Shown: positions 16,688 to 23,269, numbered from the stretch's first letter. The stretch: 24,551 bases of DNA from AWTP1-13 sp036280295 (GCA_036280295.1 DASURA010000293.1:1-24551); one strand, 5' to 3'. Notes: generated from the sequence alone by a model not told the origin. Translations and numbers: made by a program.

Positions 16688-16879
16688 ATGGATGGACCTC
16701 CCCGCTACATCGCGCTGGCGCTGCTCGCCGCCGTCACCTTGGTGCTGCTGGCCGGGCTATGGAACATGATGCGGGGGACCAACCCGGGCCTCAGTCAGTC
16801 GCTGATGCGCTGGCGCGTCGGGCTGCAATTCCTGGCGATCGTAATCATGCTGATGCTGGTGTATCTGTTCCGGTCATAG
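16688..16879 (+). CDS. Twin-transmembrane HIG1-domain protein
   Basis: The protein has 63 residues. Two hydrophobic helices (about 8-24 and 45-61) flank a short loop with WNMMRGTNPGLSQSLMRWRVGLQ, the HIG1-type signature of a basic LMRWRVGLQ segment leading into helix two. Mitochondrial HIG1 proteins associate with respiratory complexes III and IV. Bacterial ones are found mainly in alphaproteobacteria and are presumed inner-membrane respiratory accessories. It is divergent from envC, with 203 bp between the starts, and is closed by its own intrinsic terminator. Its place ahead of the adenosyltransferase and etf genes is a familiar alphaproteobacterial arrangement. Confidence 0.85.
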   Translation: MDGPPRYIALALLAAVTLVLLAGLWNMMRGTNPGLSQSLMRWRVGLQFLAIVIMLMLVYLFRS

Positions 16880-16884
16880 CGTTT

Positions 16885-16910
16885 GCGGCGCTGCGTTCAG
16901 CCGCCTTTTT
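16885..16910 (+). terminator. Intrinsic terminator after the HIG1 gene
   Basis: GCGG, a 2-nt bulge, then CTG pair with CAG and CCGC around a CGTT loop. The stem is followed by CTTTTT at 16905-16910. It begins 5 nt after the HIG1 stop. The stem is short, with 7 pairs. Confidence 0.5.
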
Positions 16911-17032
16911 GGCACCTTCGGGCGGGCACCCGAGGTGACGGTGACAGCGGGCCTGAAGCTCGCTACGCTGACAGCAGCATAAACCTACGGGCTCGCTCCA
17001 GCCAGGCGGGCCAGCCACGCGGGATGCTGCCA

Positions 17033-17641
17033 ATGGTCGTGCTCAACAAGATTTATACCCGAACGGGCGATTCCGGCACGACGGCCCTCGGTACCGGCGA
17101 GAGGGTGCCCAAGCATGCGCTGCGCATCGCCGCCTATGGCGGTGTCGACGAGACCAACGCGGCAATCGGCATGGCGCGGGTGCACCTCGCCGGCGCGGAT
17201 CCCGGTCTGGCGGCCGCCATCGATCCCATTCTGGCACGCATCCAGAACGACCTGTTCGATCTCGGTGCAGACCTTTGCGCGCCAGAAAGTTCCGGGCCTG
17301 GCGCCGGATCGAAGCCGGCGCCCGAGCGCCTGCGCGTCAGCGAGGCCCAGGTCGGGCGGCTCGAGGCCGAGATTGATCAGTTGAATGCCGAGCTGGCGCC
17401 GCTGCGCTCGTTCGTGCTGCCCGGTGGCTCCCCAGCCGCCGCGGCGCTGCACGTGGCGCGTACGGTCTGCCGGCGAGCGGAGCGGACGATCTCCCAGCTG
17501 ACGAGCCTGCCCGGCGAGCCTGTCAGCACGCCGGCGCGCAAGTATATCAATCGCCTGTCGGACCTGCTGTTCGTCGCAAGCCGCTATGCCAACGACCGCG
17601 GCAAGGTCGACGTCCTGTGGGTGCCTGGGCAGAACCGCTAG
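17033..17641 (+). CDS. pduO: PduO-type ATP:cob(I)alamin adenosyltransferase
   Basis: The protein has 202 residues from ATG 17033. An in-frame ATG at 17024 would add three. Diagnostic features are TRTGDSGTTALGTGERVPK at 9-27 (ATP-binding N-terminus), GGVDETNAAIG at 36-46, FVLPGGS at 127-133 and RTVCRRAER at 143-151. The enzyme transfers the adenosyl group of ATP to cob(I)alamin, giving the cofactor used by methylmalonyl-CoA mutase and other mutases. It is cytoplasmic and trimeric in characterised relatives. Its neighbourhood of acyl-CoA oxidation genes fits supply of a mutase cofactor. No cobalamin riboswitch fits the 153-bp gap upstream. The TAG stop is the first part of hairpin repeat copy A. 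Confidence 0.92.
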   Translation: MVVLNKIYTRTGDSGTTALGTGERVPKHALRIAAYGGVDETNAAIGMARVHLAGADPGLAAAIDPILARIQNDLFDLGADLCAPESSGPGAGSKPAPERLRVSEAQVGRLEAEIDQLNAELAPLRSFVLPGGSPAAAALHVARTVCRRAERTISQLTSLPGEPVSTPARKYINRLSDLLFVASRYANDRGKVDVLWVPGQNR

Positions 17642-17711
17642 TGTCCTGATCGCGAAATTCGTCTCCGCGTGCCGCAAGGTTGGAACGAATTTCGCGATCT
17701 GACGACACTAG
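17638..17711 (+). repeat. Stop-codon-associated hairpin repeat, copy A
   Basis: This 74-bp element has terminal inverted repeats CTAGTGTC (17638-17645) and GACACTAG (17704-17711). It has perfect 14-bp inner arms ATCGCGAAATTCGT (17649-17662) and ACGAATTTCGCGAT (17685-17698), around a 22-nt loop with GCGTGCCGC. Its first bases include the pduO stop codon. It shares about 86% identity over 63 aligned positions with copy B at 10313-10375, and both copies have the same orientation relative to the upstream gene. Confidence 0.9.
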
Positions 17712-17728
17712 CCAACATTATATGATTG

Positions 17729-17754
17729 CTAGTGCGATGATCGCGATTTTCCCC
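17729..17754 (+). repeat. Partial copy of the hairpin repeat
   Basis: CTAGTG followed by TGATCGCGA at 17729-17745 repeats the left end of copy A, with a 3-nt difference between the two blocks; similarity then fades. It has no matching right arm. Together with the GACACTAG end of copy A it forms a further CACTAG/CTAGTG inverted pair upstream of the rhomboid gene. Confidence 0.5.
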
Positions 17755-17773
17755 GATTGAAGGATGGCGCAAC

Positions 17774-18517
17774 GTGGCCTTTATTCCGATCTCCGACGAT
17801 AACCCCTTGCGGGCAATACACTTTCAGTGGGTGACCTTCGGCCTGATCGCGGCCAACGTCATCGTTTTCCTGCTCCAGCTCGCGGGCGACCCGGTGCGCG
17901 GCGACGCGGCCATGGCCAGCTTCGCTCTCATTCCCTCTGAGCTGTTCCATAATCCGACAGCCTACGGCAGCGATGCGGCGCCCGCCCAGTCGCTCGCCGT
18001 GCCGGAGTGGGCAACGCTCATCACCTATCAGTTCCTGCACGGCGGCGTCCTGCACCTGGCTTCCAACATGCTCTTCCTGTGGGTCTTCGGCGACAACGTC
18101 GAGGACGCCCTGGGGCATCTGAGGTTCCTGGTGTTCTATCTTTTGTGCGGCGTGGCCGGCGGCCTGGCGCATGCGCTGTTCGTGCCCTCTTCGCCGCTGC
18201 CGCTGGTCGGCGCGAGCGGGGCCATCGCCGGGGTCATCGCCGCCTACCTGATGCTGCATCCGCGGGTCCGCGTATGGGTGCTGGCGTTCCGCATCCTGCC
18301 GCTGCGGGTGCCGGCGTCGGTGGTGCTGGGCATCTGGGCCGCGACGCAGCTGGTGATGGTGCTGCCCGGCTTCATCCACGCCGACGAGGTGGCGTGGTGG
18401 GCGCATGTGGGTGGGCTGGCGGCCGGGGCTGTGCTGGTGCTCTTCATGCGCCGGCCAGGGGTGCCGCTGTTTGACAGAGGCCTTGGCCAACCCGCAATTG
18501 AACGACGTTATTCATAA
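17774..18517 (+). CDS. Rhomboid-family intramembrane serine protease
   Basis: The protein has 247 residues and starts at GTG with GAAGGA 9 nt upstream. About six membrane helices are visible. The catalytic dyad is Ser148 in GASGAIAG and His211 in AHVGG. His94 and Asn98 in HLASN supply the oxyanion environment. Helix-1 residues and a long loop with SLAVPEWATLITYQFLHG match the common bacterial rhomboid form. It cleaves membrane proteins within or near the bilayer; the natural substrate is unknown. It follows pduO by 132 bp, and that gap is occupied by repeat copy A and the partial copy. No terminator with a T-run was seen after it. Confidence 0.92.
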   Translation: MAFIPISDDNPLRAIHFQWVTFGLIAANVIVFLLQLAGDPVRGDAAMASFALIPSELFHNPTAYGSDAAPAQSLAVPEWATLITYQFLHGGVLHLASNMLFLWVFGDNVEDALGHLRFLVFYLLCGVAGGLAHALFVPSSPLPLVGASGAIAGVIAAYLMLHPRVRVWVLAFRILPLRVPASVVLGIWAATQLVMVLPGFIHADEVAWWAHVGGLAAGAVLVLFMRRPGVPLFDRGLGQPAIERRYS

Positions 18518-18610
18518 CCGGCACGACCTCGGGTTGTCAGGATAGAGACCTTGATGCCACAACCGGGTTGTTGCTCAGGTCTTGTCCAAAGTGCCTTCCC
18601 AGTTGCCTAA

Positions 18611-18639
18611 TTGACACCCAATTGTTGCAAGCCTACGTT
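18611..18639 (+). promoter_or_regulatory. Candidate sigma-70 promoter for the etfBA operon
   Basis: TTGACA at 18611-18616 is a perfect -35 box. A 17-nt spacer is followed by TACGTT at 18634-18639, which matches three of six -10 positions. It lies about 155 bp before etfB in a gene-free 276-bp gap, so transcription would begin upstream of the 18-bp palindrome. Confidence 0.4.
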
Positions 18640-18727
18640 GCCTCTTTCGCACGTGCGAAGCGTCCTGATCCCGCGCTAGAGAGTCGACTGGAATGTTTCC
18701 GACTGCGATTCGAAGAGCAGCACGCCG

Positions 18728-18745
18728 GCCGGTGGCGCCACCGGC
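18728..18745. promoter_or_regulatory. 18-bp perfect palindrome upstream of etfB
   Basis: GCCGGTGGCGCCACCGGC is perfectly self-complementary with no spacer, 48 bp before the etfB start and downstream of the candidate promoter. A no-loop dyad fits a dimer-binding operator better than an RNA hairpin. High GC content makes chance palindromes more likely. Confidence 0.35.
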
Positions 18746-18793
18746 GGCTGTGCCCGGTCATATGCTGGCGCGCGCAGGGGGACCGCTCGGGCG

Positions 18794-19549
18794 ATGAAGG
18801 CACTGGTCGCAGTCAAGCGCGTGGTCGACTACAACGTCCGCATCCGGGTGAAATCGGATGGCGCGGGCGTCGAGCTCGCCAACGTCAAGATGTCCATGAA
18901 CCCCTTCGACGAGATTGCCGTCGAGGAAGCGCTGCGCCTCAAGGAGAAGGGCCTCATCACAGAGATCGTGGCCGTCTCGGTCGGGCCGACCAAGGCGCAG
19001 GAGACTATCCGCACGGCGTTGTCGATGGGCGCCGACCGTGGCGTGCTGGTGGAAACGGCAGACGGCGCGGCGATCGAGCCGCTCACCGTCGCCAAGCTGC
19101 TCAAGGGCATAATCGAGGCCGAGCAGCCGGGGCTCGTCATCCTTGGCAAGCAGGCGATCGACGACGATTGCAACCAGACGGGGCAGATGCTCGCCGCCCT
19201 GCTCGGGTGGCCGCAGGCGACATTCGCCTCCAAGCTCGCCCTCGATGGCGAGGCCGCGGTCGTAACCCGCGAGGTCGACGGCGGCCTGGAGACCATCAAG
19301 CTCAAGCTGCCGGCGCTGATCACGACGGACCTGCGCCTCAATGAGCCGCGCTATCCGTCGCTGCCCAACATCATGAAGGCGAAGAAGAAGCCGTTGGATG
19401 TCAAGAAGCCGGCCGACTACGGAGTCGACCCGGCACCGCGCCTGAAAGTTCTGAAGACGGTCGAGCCGCCCGGCCGCAAGGCGGGCGTGAAGGTTGCCGA
19501 TGCCGCCGATCTGGTTGCCAAGCTGAAGGAGGCCGGAGCCCTTTCATGA
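18794..19549 (+). CDS. etfB: Electron transfer flavoprotein beta subunit
   Basis: The protein has 251 residues. The N-terminus MKALVAVKRVVDYNVRIRV and the NPFDEIAVEEALRLKE segment are hallmark EtfB sequences. The recognition loop that docks acyl-CoA dehydrogenases is visible as LNEPRYPSLPNIMKAKKKP. EtfB binds AMP and pairs with EtfA, which carries FAD. Together they move electrons from acyl-CoA dehydrogenases to ETF:quinone oxidoreductase. The 3' end overlaps etfA as ATGA, showing a tight operon. AGGGGGA lies about 11 nt before the ATG, and the GC-rich gap before it holds the candidate promoter and palindrome. The classification as group I (fatty-acid-oxidation) ETF follows from the neighbouring dehydrogenase gene. 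Confidence 0.96.
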   Translation: MKALVAVKRVVDYNVRIRVKSDGAGVELANVKMSMNPFDEIAVEEALRLKEKGLITEIVAVSVGPTKAQETIRTALSMGADRGVLVETADGAAIEPLTVAKLLKGIIEAEQPGLVILGKQAIDDDCNQTGQMLAALLGWPQATFASKLALDGEAAVVTREVDGGLETIKLKLPALITTDLRLNEPRYPSLPNIMKAKKKPLDVKKPADYGVDPAPRLKVLKTVEPPGRKAGVKVADAADLVAKLKEAGALS

Positions 19550-20490
19550 CTGTCCTTCTTCTCGCCGAGCACGACAACGTTTCGCTTTCGTCTGCCGTCG
19601 CCAAGACGGTGAGCGCGGCCAAGGCCCTGGGGGGCGACATCCACATCCTGGTGGCCGGCTCCGGCGCGGCCCCCGCCGCTGGCGCCGCGGCCAAGCTCGA
19701 CGGCGTCGCCAAGGTTCTCCTCGCCGACGCCCCACAGCTCGGTCACGGGTTGGCCGAGGAGGTCGCCGCGCTCATCGTCCGCCTGATGCCCGGCTACGAC
19801 GTGGCGGTGGCGCCGGCCACGGCCTCCGGCAAGAACATCATGCCGCGCGTGGCCGCCCTGCTCGATGTCATGCAGGTCTCCGAGATTACCAAGGTGGTCT
19901 CGCCGGATACCTTCGAGCGCCCGGTCTATGCCGGCAACGCCATCCAGACCGTGCAGTCGAGCGACGCCAAGAAGGTGATCACGGTGCGCACCACCGCCTT
20001 CCCGGCGGTCGCCAGCACCGGTTCGGCGCCGATTGAGCCGGTGGAGGCCGCCGCGCCGGTGGGCCTGTCGACCTTCGAGAAGGCCGAGGTGCAGAAGTCC
20101 GACCGGCCGGAGCTGACGGCCGCCAGGATCGTGATCTCCGGGGGGCGCGGCCTGCAGTCTGCTGAGAACTTCAAGACCTACATCGAGCCGGTGGCCGACA
20201 AGCTTGGCGCCGCCGTCGGTGCCAGCCGCGCCGCCGTCGATGCCGGCTACATGCCCAACGACTACCAGGTCGGCCAGACCGGCAAGGTGGTGGCCCCGGA
20301 GCTGTACATCGCCGTCGGCATCTCCGGCGCGATCCAGCACCTGGCGGGCATGAAGGACTCGAAGGTGATCGTCGCCATCAACAAGGACGGCGAGGCGCCG
20401 ATCTTCCAGGTGGCGGACTATGGCCTGGTGGCCGACCTGTTCCAGGTTCTGCCGGAGCTGAAGGCAGAGCTGGAGAAGGCTGGCAAATGA
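19546..20490 (+). CDS. etfA: Electron transfer flavoprotein alpha subunit
   Basis: The protein has 314 residues. The N-terminal domain begins MTVLLLAEHDN. The C-terminal FAD domain carries SGGRGLQSAENF, then GASRAAVDAGYMPNDYQVGQTGKVVAPELYIAVGISGAIQHLAGM and VAINKDGEAPIFQVADYGLVAD, all standard EtfA flavin-binding signatures. It forms the heterodimer with EtfB and carries the redox-active FAD. The start overlaps the etfB stop by 4 nt, with GGAG 7 nt upstream, so translation should be coupled and the subunits made in equal amount. The next gene follows after 67 bp. Confidence 0.96.
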   Translation: MTVLLLAEHDNVSLSSAVAKTVSAAKALGGDIHILVAGSGAAPAAGAAAKLDGVAKVLLADAPQLGHGLAEEVAALIVRLMPGYDVAVAPATASGKNIMPRVAALLDVMQVSEITKVVSPDTFERPVYAGNAIQTVQSSDAKKVITVRTTAFPAVASTGSAPIEPVEAAAPVGLSTFEKAEVQKSDRPELTAARIVISGGRGLQSAENFKTYIEPVADKLGAAVGASRAAVDAGYMPNDYQVGQTGKVVAPELYIAVGISGAIQHLAGMKDSKVIVAINKDGEAPIFQVADYGLVADLFQVLPELKAELEKAGK

Positions 20491-20557
20491 CCTTCGCGGA
20501 TCCGCGGCGGGTGCACCGGGCAAGCGTGGTTTGAGTGGGGTCAAGGAGCATGCCGTC

Positions 20558-21508
20558 ATGGACGCGAGCCTCAGTTTCGGAAAGGGTAGCGAGTTGAGCG
20601 AGCGGCCCCACGCAAATCCGGGCGCGGCCATCGGGCCGATCAGGACGGTCGGCATTGTCGGTGCCGGGCAGATGGGCAACGGCATTGCTCATGTGGCCGC
20701 TCTCGCCGGCTACGACGTGGGCATCAACGACCTCAGGAAGGAGGCCATCGAGAAGGCCCGCTCCATCATCGAGCGCAACATGACCCGCCAGGTCTCGCGC
20801 TCGCTGATCACCGATGCCGAGATGCAGGCGGCGCTGAGGCGCATCAGGTTTGCCCCCGATCTGGAGACGGTCGGCGAGATGGACCTTGTAATCGAGGCGG
20901 CCACCGAGGATGAGTCGGTAAAGCGCAAGATCTTCACCGACCTGTGCCCGAAGCTGAAGCCCAGCGCCATCCTGGCCACCAATACCTCATCGATCTCCAT
21001 CACCCGGCTCGCCTCTGTGACCGATCGGCCCGAGCGCTTCATCGGCATGCACTTCATGAACCCGGTGCCGATGATGCAGCTGGTCGAGCTGATCCGCGGC
21101 ATCGCCACCGAGGACGATACCTTCGTGGCGGCGCGCGCCTTCGTCGAGAGCCTCGGCAAGGTCACCGCCGTGTCGGAGGACTTTCCGGCCTTTATCGTCA
21201 ACCGCATCCTGCTGCCGATGATCAACGAGGCGGTCTACACGCTCTATGAGGGCGTCGGCACCGTCGAGTCGATCGACAAGGCCATGCGGCTTGGCGCCAA
21301 CCACCCGATGGGCCCCTTGGAGCTGGCCGACTTCATCGGCCTCGATACCTGCCTGTCGGTGATGCAGGTGCTCTACGAGGGCCTGGCCGACTCCAAGTAT
21401 CGCCCGTGCCCGCTGCTGGTGAAGTACGTCGAGGCCGGCTGGCTCGGCCGCAAGACCAAGCGCGGCTTCTACGACTACCGCGGCGACAAGCCGGTGCCTA
21501 CGCGCTGA
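20558..21508 (+). CDS. hbd: 3-hydroxybutyryl-CoA (3-hydroxyacyl-CoA) dehydrogenase
   Basis: The protein has 316 residues. ATG 20558 has AAGGAG 9 nt upstream; a TTG at 20531 in the same frame is rejected. An N-terminal extension of about 28 residues comes before the NAD motif GAGQMG at 35-40. The VIEAATED strand, the NTSSISIT motif and GMHFMNPVPMMQLVE (His165 and Asn168 near the active site) are classic. C-terminal domain features include FIVNRILLPMINEAV, GANHPMGPLELADFIGLDT and GRKTKRGFYDY. It oxidises (S)-3-hydroxyacyl-CoA with NAD+, in beta-oxidation or in the reverse direction in butanoate/PHB metabolism. Position after etfBA supports beta-oxidation. The longer N-terminus relative to the usual ~285-residue enzymes is a minor oddity. 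Confidence 0.93.
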   Translation: MDASLSFGKGSELSERPHANPGAAIGPIRTVGIVGAGQMGNGIAHVAALAGYDVGINDLRKEAIEKARSIIERNMTRQVSRSLITDAEMQAALRRIRFAPDLETVGEMDLVIEAATEDESVKRKIFTDLCPKLKPSAILATNTSSISITRLASVTDRPERFIGMHFMNPVPMMQLVELIRGIATEDDTFVAARAFVESLGKVTAVSEDFPAFIVNRILLPMINEAVYTLYEGVGTVESIDKAMRLGANHPMGPLELADFIGLDTCLSVMQVLYEGLADSKYRPCPLLVKYVEAGWLGRKTKRGFYDYRGDKPVPTR

Positions 21509-21600
21509 GCGGGGGCCGTGATCGCTGAGGCAAATCCCGTGCAGAGAGTCTGGTCGCCGGGAGCTGGCGATGGCGGCCGGACGCAATCGGCGGCCCCCGC
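21509..21600 (+). other. Long-range inverted repeat directly after the hbd stop codon
   Basis: GCGGGGGCCG at 21509-21518 and CGGCCCCCGC at 21591-21600 are exact complements 72 nt apart. A TCGCC/GGCGA hairpin (21554-21558, 21566-21570) lies inside. The outer stem begins at the base after the stop codon. It could fold as a multi-branched 3' UTR or terminator-like structure, but no T-run follows. Confidence 0.4.
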
Positions 21601-21637
21601 ATTATCGCTGACCGGCGACAGCAGGGGGTAGTCGCCG

Positions 21638-21907
21638 GTGAAAGCCTGGATCCTGTATCTCATTGTCACCTGGTCGACAGGCCCGCTGGACCCAGGCGGC
21701 CAGAAGACGGTGGTGCTCGAGTTTGAGCAGCTGCGCGAGTGCCTGAGCATCGCCGAGCAGGTGGAGCGGCAGGTCAAGGAAGCCAGCTCCATATTCGGCC
21801 TGAAGCAGGTGAGCTGCCTGCCGTGCGAAACCCTGTACGGCAAGGACAAGTGTCAGACCACGCCCCCGCCAAAGAAGAAGAAACCCGCTGCGCCCCCGAA
21901 GAAATAG
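21638..21907 (+). CDS. Small cysteine-containing protein with Lys/Pro tail, unknown function
   Basis: The protein has 89 residues starting at GTG, with AGGGGG about 9 nt upstream. The N-terminus MKAWILYLIVTW is a short hydrophobic segment that could be a signal or anchor. The middle holds VVLEFEQLRECLSIAEQVERQVKEA, a probable amphipathic helix with one Cys. A SCLPCETLYGKDKC segment follows, with three more Cys. The last ~15 residues are almost only Pro, Lys and Ala. Four cysteines and the exported-looking start suggest a disulphide-bonded periplasmic protein, which is inference. I recognise no named family. It lies between hbd and the palindromic array and is transcribed in their direction. 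Confidence 0.6.
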   Translation: MKAWILYLIVTWSTGPLDPGGQKTVVLEFEQLRECLSIAEQVERQVKEASSIFGLKQVSCLPCETLYGKDKCQTTPPPKKKKPAAPPKK

Positions 21908-21951
21908 CACGCGCCATTGCGCCGCCACGCAAGCTGACGCCCGCCCCGCGC

Positions 21952-22044
21952 ATCCTTTAATAGCCCGGTTGCTTATTAAAGGATAAGGCCACATCCTTTA
22001 ATAGCGAGTTGTCTTGTTAAAGGATAGGCGCCTATCCTTTAATA
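21952..22044 (+). repeat. Array of five alternating ATCCTTTAATA half-sites, 41-bp period
   Basis: Forward boxes ATCCTTTAATA start at 21952, 21993 and 22034, exactly 41 bp apart. Reverse boxes lie at 21974-21984 (TATTAAAGGAT) and 22015-22025 (TGTTAAAGGAT, one change). Gaps alternate between 11 nt (forward to reverse) and 8 nt (reverse to forward). The last reverse and forward boxes are part of a perfect 26-bp palindrome at 22017-22042. The AT-rich boxes stand out in a GC-rich genome and end 40 bp before the fic ribosome-site/ATG region. Confidence 0.9.
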
Positions 22045-22084
22045 CCGGTGGCCCCTGGCAAGCCGCTGGGCTGGAGCGACGAGG

Positions 22085-22149
22085 ATGGCCAACAGCCTCG
22101 CAGGCAGGATTGGAGAGTACGTCACCACCACAACGATGGGTGAGATGGT
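22085..22149 (+). pseudogene. Frameshifted N-terminal fragment of the Fic gene
   Basis: ATG 22085 has GGAG 8 nt upstream and encodes MANSLAGRIGEYVTTTTMG, then EMV. As I recall the family, many Fic proteins of this class begin with a similar AGR-x-YVTTT-type segment running straight into RAYVPRPLPP. Here that second segment is in another frame, reached only from 22150. Removing two bases from GTGTGCGTG at the junction would join them as GEMVRAYVPRP. The join is an inference from family pattern. Confidence 0.5.
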
Positions 22150-23262
22150 GTGCGTGCCTATGTGCCGCGGCCCCTGCCACCCGATCCGCCCCTCGACCTT
22201 TCTCCGATGCTCGGTCTGATGGAGAAGGCAAATCAATCACTTGGCCGCCTGGATGGCATAACCTCCATCCTCCCCTCAGCGAACCTCTTCCTCTTCATGT
22301 ATGTCCGCAAGGAGGCCTTGCTTTCGTCGCAGATTGAGGGAACGCAGTCATCCTTGTCCGACCTGCTGCTGTTCGAGGCCGAGGAAGTGCCTTTCGTCCC
22401 TCTCGACGACGTGCAGGAAGTCTCCAACTACATTGCCGCGATGAGCCATGGCTTGGCCCGGCTAGGCAGCGACTTTCCGCTGTCACTGCGGCTCATCAGG
22501 GAGATGCACGCCGAGCTGCTGTCAAAGGGCAGGGGAAGCAGCAAGCAGCCTGGCGAATTCCGCCGCAGCCAGAACTGGATCGGCGGCACCCGGCCGGGCA
22601 ATGCTGCATTTGTGCCGCCGCCACCAGATCGCGTCATGGAGTGCATGGGAGAGCTTGAACACTTTCTACACGACCGGACCACATACCCGGTTCTCGTCCG
22701 CGCCGCCTTGACCCATGTCCAGTTCGAGACCATCCACCCCTTCCTCCTCGACGGCAACGGCCGCCTTGGCCGACTCCTCATCACGCTCCTGCTCTGCGAG
22801 GAAGGGGCGTTGAAAGAACCCATTTTGTACCTCAGCCTCTACTTCAAGACGTACCGCGCCCGGTACTACGAGCTGCTGCAGGACGTCCGGTTGACAGGCA
22901 ACTGGGAGGCCTGGCTGGCGTTCTTCCTGCAGGGTGTCATCGACACATCCGAGCAAGGCGTCGCATCTGCCCGCCGTCTAATGGCCCTGTTCGAGGAGGA
23001 CCGACGGAAAATCTCGGGTCTCGGACGCCCCGCCGCGTCAGCGTTGCGTCTCCACGCCGAGTTGCAGCGCACGCCACTGTTGTCGGTGCCGGGTGCCGCA
23101 AGGAAGCTCAGCCTTTCTCAGCCAACTGTGCAGAAGTCGCTTGAGCACCTTCGGGAGCTTGGTATCGTGAAGGAGATCACGGGCAAGCTCCGCAGTCGGC
23201 TTTATGAGTATACGAGCTACCTCAGGGTCCTGGACGAAGGCACCAAGCCATTGCAGCGATGA
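22150..23262 (+). CDS. Fic-family AMPylase-type protein, class II, with C-terminal winged helix
   Basis: The protein has 370 residues from GTG 22150, the first start after an in-frame stop at 22141. The N-terminal Fic_N region (YVPRPLPPDPPLDL, then LGRLDGI) contains SSQIEG at 59-64, the SxxxEG inhibitory helix of class II enzymes. The catalytic motif reads HPFLLDGNGRLGR at 196-208, one residue longer between Phe and Asp than the usual HxFx(D/E)GNGRxxR. A C-terminal winged-helix segment lies at about 295-355 (LSLSQPTVQKSLEHLRELGIV). Fic proteins usually transfer AMP to Ser/Thr/Tyr of target proteins. The upstream frameshift, the extra residue and the AT-rich array suggest a decaying or variant accessory gene. 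No separate antitoxin gene is visible. Confidence 0.85.
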   Translation: MRAYVPRPLPPDPPLDLSPMLGLMEKANQSLGRLDGITSILPSANLFLFMYVRKEALLSSQIEGTQSSLSDLLLFEAEEVPFVPLDDVQEVSNYIAAMSHGLARLGSDFPLSLRLIREMHAELLSKGRGSSKQPGEFRRSQNWIGGTRPGNAAFVPPPPDRVMECMGELEHFLHDRTTYPVLVRAALTHVQFETIHPFLLDGNGRLGRLLITLLLCEEGALKEPILYLSLYFKTYRARYYELLQDVRLTGNWEAWLAFFLQGVIDTSEQGVASARRLMALFEEDRRKISGLGRPAASALRLHAELQRTPLLSVPGAARKLSLSQPTVQKSLEHLRELGIVKEITGKLRSRLYEYTSYLRVLDEGTKPLQR

Positions 23263-23269
23263 GCATGGC

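Noticed and set aside
16880..17032. Cobalamin riboswitch ahead of the adenosyltransferase gene
   Set aside because: The gap is 153 bp and includes a terminator at its start. No B12-box-like sequence or suitable multi-stem layout was seen.
17638..17754. Insertion sequence or integron attachment site
   Set aside because: No transposase or integrase gene is present. The element is too small to be autonomous, and no clear target-site duplication flanks it.
21952..22044. CRISPR array
   Set aside because: The repeated parts are 11-bp boxes in alternating orientation with gaps of 8 and 11 nt. There are no 25-40 bp direct repeats with unique 30-nt spacers, and no cas genes.
22150..23262. Fic/antitoxin two-gene toxin-antitoxin module
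   Set aside because: The inhibitory SxxxEG helix lies within the same protein (class II). The only nearby small gene does not resemble a FicA-type antitoxin.
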